Shown in pieces: positions 1 to 5,452 of a stretch of 7,684 bases of DNA. The stretch spans positions 1 to 7,684 of the forward strand of contig WFXI01000171.1 of NCBI GenBank assembly GCA_015490675.1, read 5' to 3'. A model generated the notes under the pieces. It was not told where the DNA came from. It was given only the letters and a program-made list of their open reading frames with translations, and did not search any database. Within the stretch, counting starts at the first letter, position 1. Every line of letters starts with the position of its first letter. The translations under genes and the position numbers were made by a program. Origin of the DNA: Hydrogenothermaceae bacterium (GTDB lineage Bacteria; Aquificota; Aquificia; Aquificales; Hydrogenothermaceae).

Positions 1-1191
1 ATACCTGCTAATTAATTTTGCTCCTATTAAGTCTCCCCAGACATTTGTTGCAGTTCTAAACATATCTAAAAATCTATCTACTGCAATAATAAGACTTATT
101 CCTTCTATTGGTATTCCAACTGTTGAAAATATTAAAGTCATTGTTATTAAACCTGCACTTGGTATTGCTGCGGCACCTATTGAAGCAAGTGTAGCAGTTA
201 TAAAAATTAAAACTTCATCTGTAAATGATAAGTCTATTCCATAAACATTTGCTATAAAAATTGATGCAATAGCAGTATATAAAGCTGTTCCATCCATATT
301 TACAGTTGCACCAAGAGGAAGAATAAAACCTGCGACCTTTTTAGGAATACCCACTTCTTTTTCTGCCACTTCTATAGAAACAGGTAAAGTTGCAGAACTA
401 GAACAGGTGGAAAATGCAATTAAGAGAGCTTCTCTAACCTGTTTAAAATACTGAATAGGATTAAATTTACCTATAAAATAGGCCAAAGCTGGAAGATTAA
501 CAGTAAAATGCCAGAATATTCCAATTAATACTACTAAAACATATTGCCATAGGGACAAAATTGTCCCAAAACCTTTATCTGCAACAACATAACCTATTAG
601 CGAGTAAACTCCCACTGGAGATAAAGCTACTATCCATTTTGCCATTTTTAAAAATGCATCATTAAGGCTATCAAAAAAATCTACAATAAGTTTTCTTTTG
701 GTAGATGACTGTATATACAAAACTGCTGTAGAAAATAAAATTGCAAAAACTATTGCGTGTAGAGCCTGCCCTTCTGCTAGGCTTTTAAAAATATTTGAAG
801 GAATTATATTCTGTATAAAACTTTCTAAGGTTAATTTAGATATATTTTTAACTTCTTCTGATGTCTGAACTTCCGAAATAGAAAATGGAAAAATATGTAT
901 AACCATAATTCCTGTTAAAACTGCTAAAGAAGTGGTTGTCATATAGTATAAAAATGCTTTAATTCCTACACTTTTAAGCTCTTCAATTGATGACAGTTTA
1001 GATATGGCAACAAAAATTGATACAAAAATTAGAGGAATAACAATCATTTTTAAAAGGTTTAAAAATATATCCCCTAAAAATTTTATTGATATTGCAAATT
1101 CTGGTAAGTATATACCTGTTAAAACACCTAAAACAATTCCTAAAAAAGTTAAATTTTCTATACTAAGTAGTTTTTTCAAGGCTTTCCTCAT
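1..1191 (-). CDS. Sodium:dicarboxylate/glutamate symporter (DAACS family), 3' end cut by window edge
   Basis: An inner-membrane secondary transporter that would import a dicarboxylate or acidic amino acid (glutamate, aspartate, succinate or similar) with Na+ or H+. The reverse strand is open for all 397 codons from the ATG at 1191 to base 1. Family hallmarks are clear: the serine-rich re-entrant loop STCSSSATLP near residue 262, the motif PLGATVNMDGTALY near residues 292-305, and the C-terminal signature GIPIEGISLIIAVDRFLDMF close to the left edge. Family members are about 400-430 residues, so only a short tail is missing. The N-terminus (MRKALKKLLSIENLTFLGI) leads straight into the first membrane segment, which supports this start. 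No clear Shine-Dalgarno sequence precedes it. It is divergent from merR, with 62 bp between the starts. Family assignment is firm; the substrate cannot be read from the sequence. Confidence 0.93.
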   Translation of the reverse strand, partial: MRKALKKLLSIENLTFLGIVLGVLTGIYLPEFAISIKFLGDIFLNLLKMIVIPLIFVSIFVAISKLSSIEELKSVGIKAFLYYMTTTSLAVLTGIMVIHIFPFSISEVQTSEEVKNISKLTLESFIQNIIPSNIFKSLAEGQALHAIVFAILFSTAVLYIQSSTKRKLIVDFFDSLNDAFLKMAKWIVALSPVGVYSLIGYVVADKGFGTILSLWQYVLVVLIGIFWHFTVNLPALAYFIGKFNPIQYFKQVREALLIAFSTCSSSATLPVSIEVAEKEVGIPKKVAGFILPLGATVNMDGTALYTAIASIFIANVYGIDLSFTDEVLIFITATLASIGAAAIPSAGLITMTLIFSTVGIPIEGISLIIAVDRFLDMFRTATNVWGDLIGAKLISRY

Positions 1192-1218
1192 TTGATAAGT
1201 TGATTAAGATAAATACAT

Positions 1219-1246
1219 TTTACATCAAAAGAAAGTACTATATAAT
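1219..1246 (+). promoter_or_regulatory. Predicted merR promoter, leaderless transcript likely
   Basis: A -35-like TTTACA (1219-1224) is followed by a 16-bp spacer and a consensus -10 TATAAT (1241-1246). Transcription would start about 6-8 bases after the -10, which is at or just before the merR ATG at 1254. No Shine-Dalgarno sequence lies upstream. The spacer is of ordinary length and shows no clear dyad, unlike the long-spacer promoter at 5116-5147, so this promoter is probably constitutive rather than a MerR-activated element. Confidence 0.55.
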
Positions 1247-1253
1247 TAAGCTT

Positions 1254-1652
1254 ATGAGATACTTAACCCGTGGACAGCTTGCAAAAAAAGCAGGAGTAAA
1301 CCCTGAAACTATAAGATATTATGAGAAGATGGGTTTACTCCCTAAACCTCCAAGAACAGAGTCAGGGTATAGGCTTTTTTCTGAAGAAGATATCAAAAGA
1401 ATTAAGTTTATAAAAAGAGCAAAGGAGCTTGGCTTTACTTTAAAAGAAATAAAGGAACTTTTAGAACTTAGATTTGAAACTCAGGGAGATTGTAAAGAAG
1501 TTAGAAAACTTGCTGAAGAAAAACTTAAAGATGTAGAGAAAAAAATTCAAGATTTAGAAAAAATTAAAAAAATCCTGCAAGATTTAGTTAATCAATGTCC
1601 AAATGAAGGCTCAATTTTACACTGCCCTATTATAACTTCTATAGAAAGATAG
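1254..1652 (+). CDS. merR: Mercury-responsive transcriptional regulator MerR
   Basis: A cytoplasmic dimeric regulator that senses Hg(II) and activates a mer promoter by DNA distortion; 132 residues. The N-terminal winged helix-turn-helix is textbook for the family (QLAKKAGVNPETIRYYEKMG, then SGYRLFSEEDIKRIKFI, residues 8-54). A long dimerisation helix follows (about 82-113). The three Hg(II) ligands of classical MerR proteins are present: Cys80, Cys115 and Cys124, the last two in C-x8-C spacing (CPNEGSILHC). They match Tn501 MerR Cys82/117/126 with a constant offset of two. This separates it from CueR/ZntR-type sensors. A longer reading from 1200 adds 18 residues with no family counterpart, and the -10 box at 1241-1246 lies inside that extension, so 1254 is preferred. 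The presumed target operon starts 3.5 kb downstream, beyond two genes systems on the other strand. Confidence 0.92.
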   Translation: MRYLTRGQLAKKAGVNPETIRYYEKMGLLPKPPRTESGYRLFSEEDIKRIKFIKRAKELGFTLKEIKELLELRFETQGDCKEVRKLAEEKLKDVEKKIQDLEKIKKILQDLVNQCPNEGSILHCPIITSIER

Positions 1653-1685
1653 TTGTTCTTAGATATTTTATTGTTCTGAACGTAG

Positions 1686-2108
1686 TTAATTTTTATCTTT
1701 ATTTTTTATTTTTCTTTCAATGACATCCAATAAATTAATACTTGGAAGAAGTCTATCAGTTGGTTTAATATAAGAACACTTTTGGAAAATCAGACCTCTT
1801 AAAAATCCATAAATGATGGATAATCCATTATATAGTAAAAGTTGGGCTTTTTTTTCTTTTGATAAATCTTCCTCAAATTCGAAAACCACTAGAACTTCTG
1901 TTTTTACTTTTAATTTAGCTTTTCTATTCCTATCATTTACTTTTAAGAAAACAACTAGACCATCATACTCTTTCTCATCAATATTAACTTTAACAGGTTC
2001 AAAATCTATGTCTATATTAAATTTTTTTTCACCTTTTAGATTTTCTTCTACACTAAATTTTATTATCTGTATGTCTTTAAGCTGCAATGGAGAAAGTTTT
2101 GCCTTCAT
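1686..2108 (-). CDS. SecB-like chaperone of a toxin-antitoxin-chaperone system
   Basis: A probable cytoplasmic SecB-like chaperone, 140 residues, third gene of a toxin-antitoxin-chaperone operon. The predicted order is an N-terminal strand (QLKDIQIIKFSVEEN, 9-23), further strands with alternating hydrophobic residues (30-36, 50-58, 65-78), a helix with YNGLSIIYGFLRGLIFQ (93-109), then LPSINLLDVI (121-130). This resembles SecB, where a four-stranded sheet is followed by two helices joined by a proline-containing LP-x-(I/L)-N type segment. Primary sequence is divergent, so the call rests on fold pattern, length and gene order. The start ATG lies inside the antitoxin gene (32-base overlap) and is preceded by an AAGGA ribosome site, which suggests translational coupling. 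In known TAC systems the chaperone folds and protects the antitoxin, so its inhibition frees the toxin. The gene ends 33 bases from merR, tail to tail. Confidence 0.7.
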   Translation of the reverse strand: MKAKLSPLQLKDIQIIKFSVEENLKGEKKFNIDIDFEPVKVNIDEKEYDGLVVFLKVNDRNRKAKLKVKTEVLVVFEFEEDLSKEKKAQLLLYNGLSIIYGFLRGLIFQKCSYIKPTDRLLPSINLLDVIERKIKNKDKN

Positions 2109-2433
2109 CTTCTTTTCCTTCTTTCATGAGGTTTAAAAGTTCTCTGTTTGGTGCAGTTTTATACTCTACTTTTTCTCTATCGATTATTTTTATACCTGCA
2201 TCAACTTCTAGTGCTGACAATATTTTAGCTACTGTTTTTAGGGAAATATTTTCTCCACTAAAAATTTTAGTAATGTATGCAGGTGATACTCCCATTCTTT
2301 CTGCAAGCTGTTTCTTATTAAGTCCTTTTTCAAGCATAAACTGTTTAAGGTAATATGATAAATCAAACATTAAACCATAGTATATGTATTCTTCATCGTA
2401 TTTAAATTTTTCTCGTAAATCTCTTAAACTCAT
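2077..2433 (-). CDS. XRE-family antitoxin (HigA-like) with C-terminal chaperone-addiction-like tail
   Basis: DNA-binding antitoxin of 118 residues. The helix-turn-helix spans roughly residues 29-83, with KKQLAERMGVSPAYITKIFS as the core and ISLKTVAKILSALEV as the following helices. Residues 84-118, from KVEYKTAPNRELLNLMKEG onward, form a polar tail beyond the HTH. HigA antitoxins in TAC operons carry such a tail (ChAD, chaperone addiction), which makes them aggregation-prone and dependent on their SecB-like partner; this role is inferred here. Start: GAGGAG (2441-2446 on the plus-strand numbering) lies 7 bases before the ATG. The gene overlaps the toxin by 32 bases and the chaperone by 32 bases. 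It would neutralise the upstream toxin and probably represses the operon through the repeats at 2781-2842. Confidence 0.87.
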   Translation of the reverse strand: MSLRDLREKFKYDEEYIYYGLMFDLSYYLKQFMLEKGLNKKQLAERMGVSPAYITKIFSGENISLKTVAKILSALEVDAGIKIIDREKVEYKTAPNRELLNLMKEGKEDEGKTFSIAA

Positions 2434-2779
2434 CTTTCAACTCCTCAATTTTTTTACATGTTTTCTTAATATCTTGTTGTTTCGTTTTACTCCTTTTACT
2501 TTGCACTTTCCAAAAATGTACAACTAAAATATCTCTTCCACCATCAAAAAAACAACCCAATCTATAGGGTTTTGGCTTCAATTCGTAAGCTGTTCTGCAA
2601 TTTTCAATTCTTTTCCACTGCTCAGGACTATTCGGTATTCTCTCAAGAAGTCTATCTAATATATCCAATATCTTTTTTTGCCCTTTTATATCTCTTAAAC
2701 TTTCAATTTTCTTTTCAACTTCTTCCAACACAAAAATCCTATAAACCTTTTCTCCATAAAAGGAAAATTTTTTACTCAT
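2402..2779 (-). CDS. RelE/HigB-like mRNA interferase toxin
   Basis: First gene of the operon, 125 residues. The central and C-terminal parts follow the RelE/HigB (Gp49-like) pattern: AYELKPKPYRLGCFF (64-78) is the strand carrying conserved basic residues, DILVVHFWKVQSKRSKT (83-99) is the next strand with its basic loop, and QDIKKTCKKIEEL is the closing helix. Toxins of this superfamily cleave mRNA on the ribosome; no individual catalytic residue can be assigned with certainty because these enzymes vary at the active site. The toxin-first order followed by an XRE antitoxin is typical of HigBA. A weak ribosome site (AGG, 7 bases before the ATG) and the promoter at 2803-2831 precede it. The frame is intact, with no sign of decay. 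Confidence 0.85.
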   Translation of the reverse strand: MSKKFSFYGEKVYRIFVLEEVEKKIESLRDIKGQKKILDILDRLLERIPNSPEQWKRIENCRTAYELKPKPYRLGCFFDGGRDILVVHFWKVQSKRSKTKQQDIKKTCKKIEELKDEFKRFTRKI

Positions 2780-2780
2780 T

Positions 2781-2800
2781 ATTTAACCTATAAGTTAAAT
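2781..2800. promoter_or_regulatory. Perfect inverted repeat at the TAC operon start, probable HigA-type operator
   Basis: ATTTAAC (2781-2787) and GTTAAAT (2794-2800) form a perfect 7-bp inverted repeat around a 6-base spacer. It covers the predicted transcription start and leader of the toxin gene, where binding of the XRE antitoxin would block transcription. A further copy of the half-site lies at 2832-2838, next to the -35 box. Binding by the antitoxin is inferred from position and from the usual autoregulation of this class. Confidence 0.55.
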
Positions 2801-2842
2801 TTATTGTAAATTAATTTTTGTGCAATAGCAAGTTAAATTTAT
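2792..2842. repeat. Two direct copies of a 13-base motif flanking the TAC promoter
   Basis: AAGTTAAATTTAT occurs at 2792-2804 and again at 2830-2842, 38 bases apart start to start. The copies bracket the promoter: the first overlaps the -10 box and the downstream operator half-site, the second overlaps the -35 box and the stop codon of the OLD gene. With the inverted copy at 2781-2787 there are three GTTAAAT half-sites, which suggests cooperative repressor binding. AT-richness makes chance copies somewhat more likely, but a 13-base match at a promoter is notable. Confidence 0.6.
2803..2831 (-). promoter_or_regulatory. Predicted promoter of the toxin-antitoxin-chaperone operon
   Basis: Read on the minus strand: -35 TTGCTA (plus-strand positions 2826-2831), 17-bp spacer, -10 TACAAT (2803-2808). 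Four of six -35 and five of six -10 bases match the sigma-70 consensus. Initiation would fall near 2796-2797, about 17 bases before the toxin ATG at 2779. The promoter lies entirely in the gap after the OLD gene, so the TAC operon need not depend on read-through from it. Confidence 0.6.
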
Positions 2843-3765
2843 ACCTTTTTAAACAACTCATTTAAGATATTTAAAAATTCTTCTTCAAATATATCTGAAA
2901 AGTTTTTATTGTCTTCTATCAAATATTTTCTTAATTTGATAACCGATCCAAAGGTAAATTTTTTACCTTCATTTGTTTCTTTAAGAATATCATTTCTATA
3001 TTCATCCCTGAATGTATTTTCTATTTCACCAGTAAGGATAAAAAAGTTAGTTTTTCTTAAGTCTTCTATTACACTTAATATAAGGTTTTTAAAGTTCTTT
3101 ATAAATTCTTCTGGTAATTTTTTCATATCTAAATGAGATAATTGTTTTGCATTATCCTTAAAATATTTTAATTTTTCCAACACAGAATCCGTTATATTAT
3201 ATTTAGCTTTCAATTCTTCTGGGAAACTTTGATTAATTATAATTTCTAATTTTTTTATTAACTGCCTAAATTCATTTTCCTTTAAATGTTTTTTTATATA
3301 ATCTTTCATTTCATTTTTTAGTAAATCTCCTCTTAGTAAATAATCAAAATCAGCCAAAATAAAGAAATCTATTCCTATTTTTTCACAAATTTTTATAAAG
3401 TTTATAAAATCATTTTTACCTTCAGCAGATACAATACTTATGTTCCTCTCATCTAATTGTGAGTTATTTTCTAAAGAATCATAAAATTTCAATATATATT
3501 TATCGAATCCCTCTGTTATTATCACTTTTTTTGCAAAAAATAATTCAGTATTTTCTTCTCTGATAAAGAGATTTTTAAAATCTTCATTTATTTCCACATA
3601 CCTTGCTTGTGTTCCATTTTCTTTATCTTTCCAAACTCTGAAAATTCTTGGATTGTGAACATTTTCATCTTTAATAAAGACAGGGTTATGACTTGTCAAT
3701 ATAACCTGATGTTCAACATTGTTTTCATTATCATTTATAAAATGATTTATTTTTTTGTTTATCAC
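2839..3765 (-). CDS. OLD-family TOPRIM nuclease, C-terminal fragment
   Basis: Continuation of the same reading frame after the TAA, up to 308 residues if begun at the GTG at 3765. It holds the rest of the ATPase (switch region QVILTSHNPVFI, residues 20-31) and a full TOPRIM nuclease: EG at 85-86 (VIITEGFDKY), the SAEGKNDF segment (113-120), the metal-binding DxD Asp139/Asp141 (ILADFDY), and GEIE at 246-249 near the C-terminus. OLD nucleases use these acidic residues for two-metal DNA cleavage. No convincing ribosome site precedes the GTG, and starting there splits the ATPase fold, so independent translation is doubtful; the boundary is only where an open frame happens to begin. Confidence 0.75.
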   Translation of the reverse strand: MINKKINHFINDNENNVEHQVILTSHNPVFIKDENVHNPRIFRVWKDKENGTQARYVEINEDFKNLFIREENTELFFAKKVIITEGFDKYILKFYDSLENNSQLDERNISIVSAEGKNDFINFIKICEKIGIDFFILADFDYLLRGDLLKNEMKDYIKKHLKENEFRQLIKKLEIIINQSFPEELKAKYNITDSVLEKLKYFKDNAKQLSHLDMKKLPEEFIKNFKNLILSVIEDLRKTNFFILTGEIENTFRDEYRNDILKETNEGKKFTFGSVIKLRKYLIEDNKNFSDIFEEEFLNILNELFKKV

Positions 3766-3798
3766 TCTACAGGCATGGGGATGAAGATAAATCTCAGG

Positions 3799-4905
3799 TT
3801 ACTCTAAGCACAGCAAAGAATTTGAAACTGCATTTTTTCTTACAAAATATGTAAATAAGCTTATTACTATCGCACTTTGAATACCTGCTCCTTTTTCGTT
3901 TATAGGGGCAGTAAATCCATCATCAATATATATTTTTATATTTTTACTGATATCTATTTCATCATCCATAAAAGAAAAAATTAATTTCGCCCCATCAAAT
4001 CCAGAAATTAAAGATGTTCTTTCTATTTCATCTTTTAGGTCATTAAAAATTTTATTTGCACTTTCCTTTATAATACACCTTGCTCTTTCTAATTCATCAA
4101 AAGGACTTTCAGATTCTTGTTTAGATTCTTGAAACTCTATTTCCTTTTCTTTTACAAAGCTTTTCATCATTTTTCCAAACCAATTCCAATTAGTTGGCTT
4201 TAATTGATATTCAGGGTCTCTAAATGGTGGAATTATTGCACTGATTAGAATTTCATTCCTAATAAAAGCCCTATTACACAAATACCACTTTTCTTTCTCT
4301 TTCTCTTTCTCTTTTTTTACTAAAATCAATCTAAAATCTTTTTCAATTTCGTTATTTTCGTTTCTTTTTGCTCTAAAAATATAAATAAATCTATCAATCG
4401 ATTTCAAAAAAGTTTTTAAATTATATAATTCATTATCATTTATATTCTTGAATTTAATATATTTCTTTGTTCCTTCCTCTATATCGTCAATATTAGATGC
4501 CCAGCTTAAAGAATTTCCTTCAAAATCTATACCAAAAGCTTCTTCTATAAAATCATCAAAACTGTCATTTTCATAATAATCTTTTAAACTATTTTTTAAA
4601 GTTATACTGCTTCCTGAAGAAGTATTTTTTAGGATTTCAAAATTTAATCTTGAGCTTTTTTTCTTGGAAATTTCTCCAATAATAAACAATTCATTCTCTT
4701 GTCCATTAAAAAAATCTCTCTCTGAAATATTTTCATATTTTTTATAATCGGGTGTTTGTTCTCCAAGAATAATATTGAGAGCCTTTATTATATTACTCTT
4801 TCCAGCATTGTTATGTCCTATAATTACATTTTTTGTTGGAGAAAATTCTAAATCCAAAAACTTTATACTTCTGTAATTAGAAATTATGAGTCTAGATAGA
4901 TACAT
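3799..4905 (-). CDS. OLD-family ATPase, N-terminal fragment (368 residues)
   Basis: Carries most of the ABC-type ATPase head. The N-terminus MYLSRLIISNYRSIKFLDLEF is the classical opening of RecF/OLD ATPases, followed by Walker A GHNNAGKS (residues 30-37). The signature-like loop NEKGAGIQSA (336-345) sits before the hydrophobic Walker B strand NSLLCLE, which ends at the premature stop. Missing from this piece are the catalytic Glu, the D-loop and the switch His, so on its own it could bind ATP but is not expected to hydrolyse it properly. A Lys-Glu repeat encoded by a hexanucleotide tract lies at about 4293-4312. The start is supported by GGGAGG (4915-4920), 9 bases ahead of the ATG, with a second AGGAGG lying too close to it. 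Confidence 0.85.
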   Translation of the reverse strand: MYLSRLIISNYRSIKFLDLEFSPTKNVIIGHNNAGKSNIIKALNIILGEQTPDYKKYENISERDFFNGQENELFIIGEISKKKSSRLNFEILKNTSSGSSITLKNSLKDYYENDSFDDFIEEAFGIDFEGNSLSWASNIDDIEEGTKKYIKFKNINDNELYNLKTFLKSIDRFIYIFRAKRNENNEIEKDFRLILVKKEKEKEKEKWYLCNRAFIRNEILISAIIPPFRDPEYQLKPTNWNWFGKMMKSFVKEKEIEFQESKQESESPFDELERARCIIKESANKIFNDLKDEIERTSLISGFDGAKLIFSFMDDEIDISKNIKIYIDDGFTAPINEKGAGIQSAIVISLFTYFVRKNAVSNSLLCLE

Positions 4906-5115
4906 GCCTCCTAACCTCCCTTGATTCTCTGTTCTTTTATAATGCTAAATTTATTTTCCGATAAAGAATTGAAATTGTTAATTTAGCCTAGTCAAATCCC
5001 CCCAGGCATAAGAATACTAAACAATTTTAACAAAAAATAGAATTATTTTTTATTTTCAAATTCAAATATTATGTAATTTATCTGGTTTTATTTTCATATT
5101 TAGAATCTCATCCCC
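4906..5115. other. AT-rich intergenic stretch between divergent OLD and mer genes
   Basis: About 210 bases with no convincing gene before the mer promoter. The OLD ribosome site (4915-4920) is at its left end, and a -10-like TATAAA on the minus strand lies at 4936-4941 without a good -35 partner. GCCTAG (4986-4991) and CCAGGC (5002-5007) could form a short imperfect hairpin. Nothing resembling an insertion-sequence end, tRNA or CRISPR repeat is seen. Confidence 0.5.
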
Positions 5116-5147
5116 TTGACCTTGGACTATACTACAGACCCTATAAT
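5116..5147 (+). promoter_or_regulatory. Predicted MerR-controlled mer operon promoter/operator (20-bp spacer)
   Basis: TTGACC (5116-5121) and TATAAT (5142-5147) are near-perfect -35 and -10 elements, but separated by 20 bp instead of 17. That over-long spacer is the hallmark of MerR-family-activated promoters, where the regulator untwists the DNA. The spacer contains an imperfect dyad, TTGGACTA / TACTACAG, centred between 5129 and 5130 with 5 of 8 positions symmetric. Given a true Hg-type MerR in the window and mer genes directly downstream, MerR is the likely activator. The start would be near 5154, giving a leader of about 26 bases. Confidence 0.72.
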
Positions 5148-5179
5148 GTAATTAGTTAATAAAATTTGAGGTTTTAAAT

Positions 5180-5452
5180 ATGGCTAAGGTAGTTTTAGAA
5201 ATACTTGATAGTGAAAGCTGTGCCAAATGTTTCGGTCTAAAAGAAAGAGTAAATGAGGTTTTAGAAGAATTAGATAGCAAAGACATTGAGGTAAAAAAAT
5301 TAGACCTTTTTGAAGACCAAAACAGAATTGTTGAGCTTGGACTTTATACTTCTCCAGCTCTTGTTATAAATGGAAAGTTATATTACTTAGGGACAATTCC
5401 CTCTAAAGAGGAGTTAAAAAATATAATTCTTGAAAAATTAGGAGAAAATTAA
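5180..5452 (+). CDS. Small thioredoxin-like (glutaredoxin-like) protein, first gene of the mer operon
   Basis: A 90-residue thioredoxin-fold protein without a signal peptide, so probably cytoplasmic. The active-site pair is C14-AK-C17 (SESCAKCFGLKERV), followed by a helix, the strand DIEVKKLDLFED (35-46) and the cis-proline loop TSPALVINGK (57-66, Pro59). Size and pattern fit the thioredoxin_3 / redox-active disulfide protein group rather than classical WCGPC thioredoxins. It begins 33 bases after the mer promoter -10, with ribosome site GAGG (5168-5171) 8 bases before the ATG. Its stop overlaps the next start (TAATG), so the two are translationally coupled. Likely roles are dithiol exchange with the CcdA-like membrane partner, or shuttling thiol-bound Hg(II). 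Function in mercury handling is inferred from position only. Confidence 0.85.
   Translation: MAKVVLEILDSESCAKCFGLKERVNEVLEELDSKDIEVKKLDLFEDQNRIVELGLYTSPALVINGKLYYLGTIPSKEELKNIILEKLGEN

Larger units (their letters stand above)
2839..4905 (-). pseudogene. OLD-family ATPase/TOPRIM nuclease interrupted by one in-frame TAA
   Basis: The two open frames here are one gene. Both are in the same frame, and translation across the TAA (3799-3801) reads LLCLE-stop-PEIYLHPHACRVINKK, so the stop stands where the second Glu of the LxEEPE Walker B motif should be (residue 369 of 688). A single base change from GAA to TAA explains it. No other stop or frameshift is seen, and all ATPase and TOPRIM motifs on both sides are intact, so the lesion is recent, a sequencing error, or recoded. 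Full-length OLD proteins are DNA nucleases with an ABC-type ATPase, several acting in phage defence. No UvrD-like helicase is adjacent, so this is a stand-alone (class 1-like) OLD and not a Gabija pair. Confidence 0.85.

Noticed and set aside
1200..1253. An upstream ATG that would lengthen MerR by 18 residues
   Set aside because: The extension has no counterpart in MerR proteins and contains the predicted -10 box; the family N-terminus begins at 1254.
1192..1253. Promoter of the divergent symporter gene
   Set aside because: Several AT-rich -10-like boxes exist on the minus strand but none has a believable -35 at proper spacing.
1653..1700. Possible bidirectional terminator between merR and the chaperone gene
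   Set aside because: There are T-rich runs and a tiny GTTC-T-GAAC palindrome, but no stem strong enough to call.
2839..4905. Natural two-protein system such as PARIS (AriA/AriB) or Gabija (GajA/GajB)
   Set aside because: The two pieces are in one frame and the break falls inside the Walker B motif, with the rest of the ATPase in the second piece; no helicase gene is adjacent. A single interrupted OLD gene fits better.
4942..5037. A short plus-strand frame (ATG at 4942, interrupted by one TAG at 4984-4986, ending near 5037) that reads somewhat protein-like
   Set aside because: It is only about 31 codons with an internal stop, has no ribosome site and no recognised family; most likely chance.
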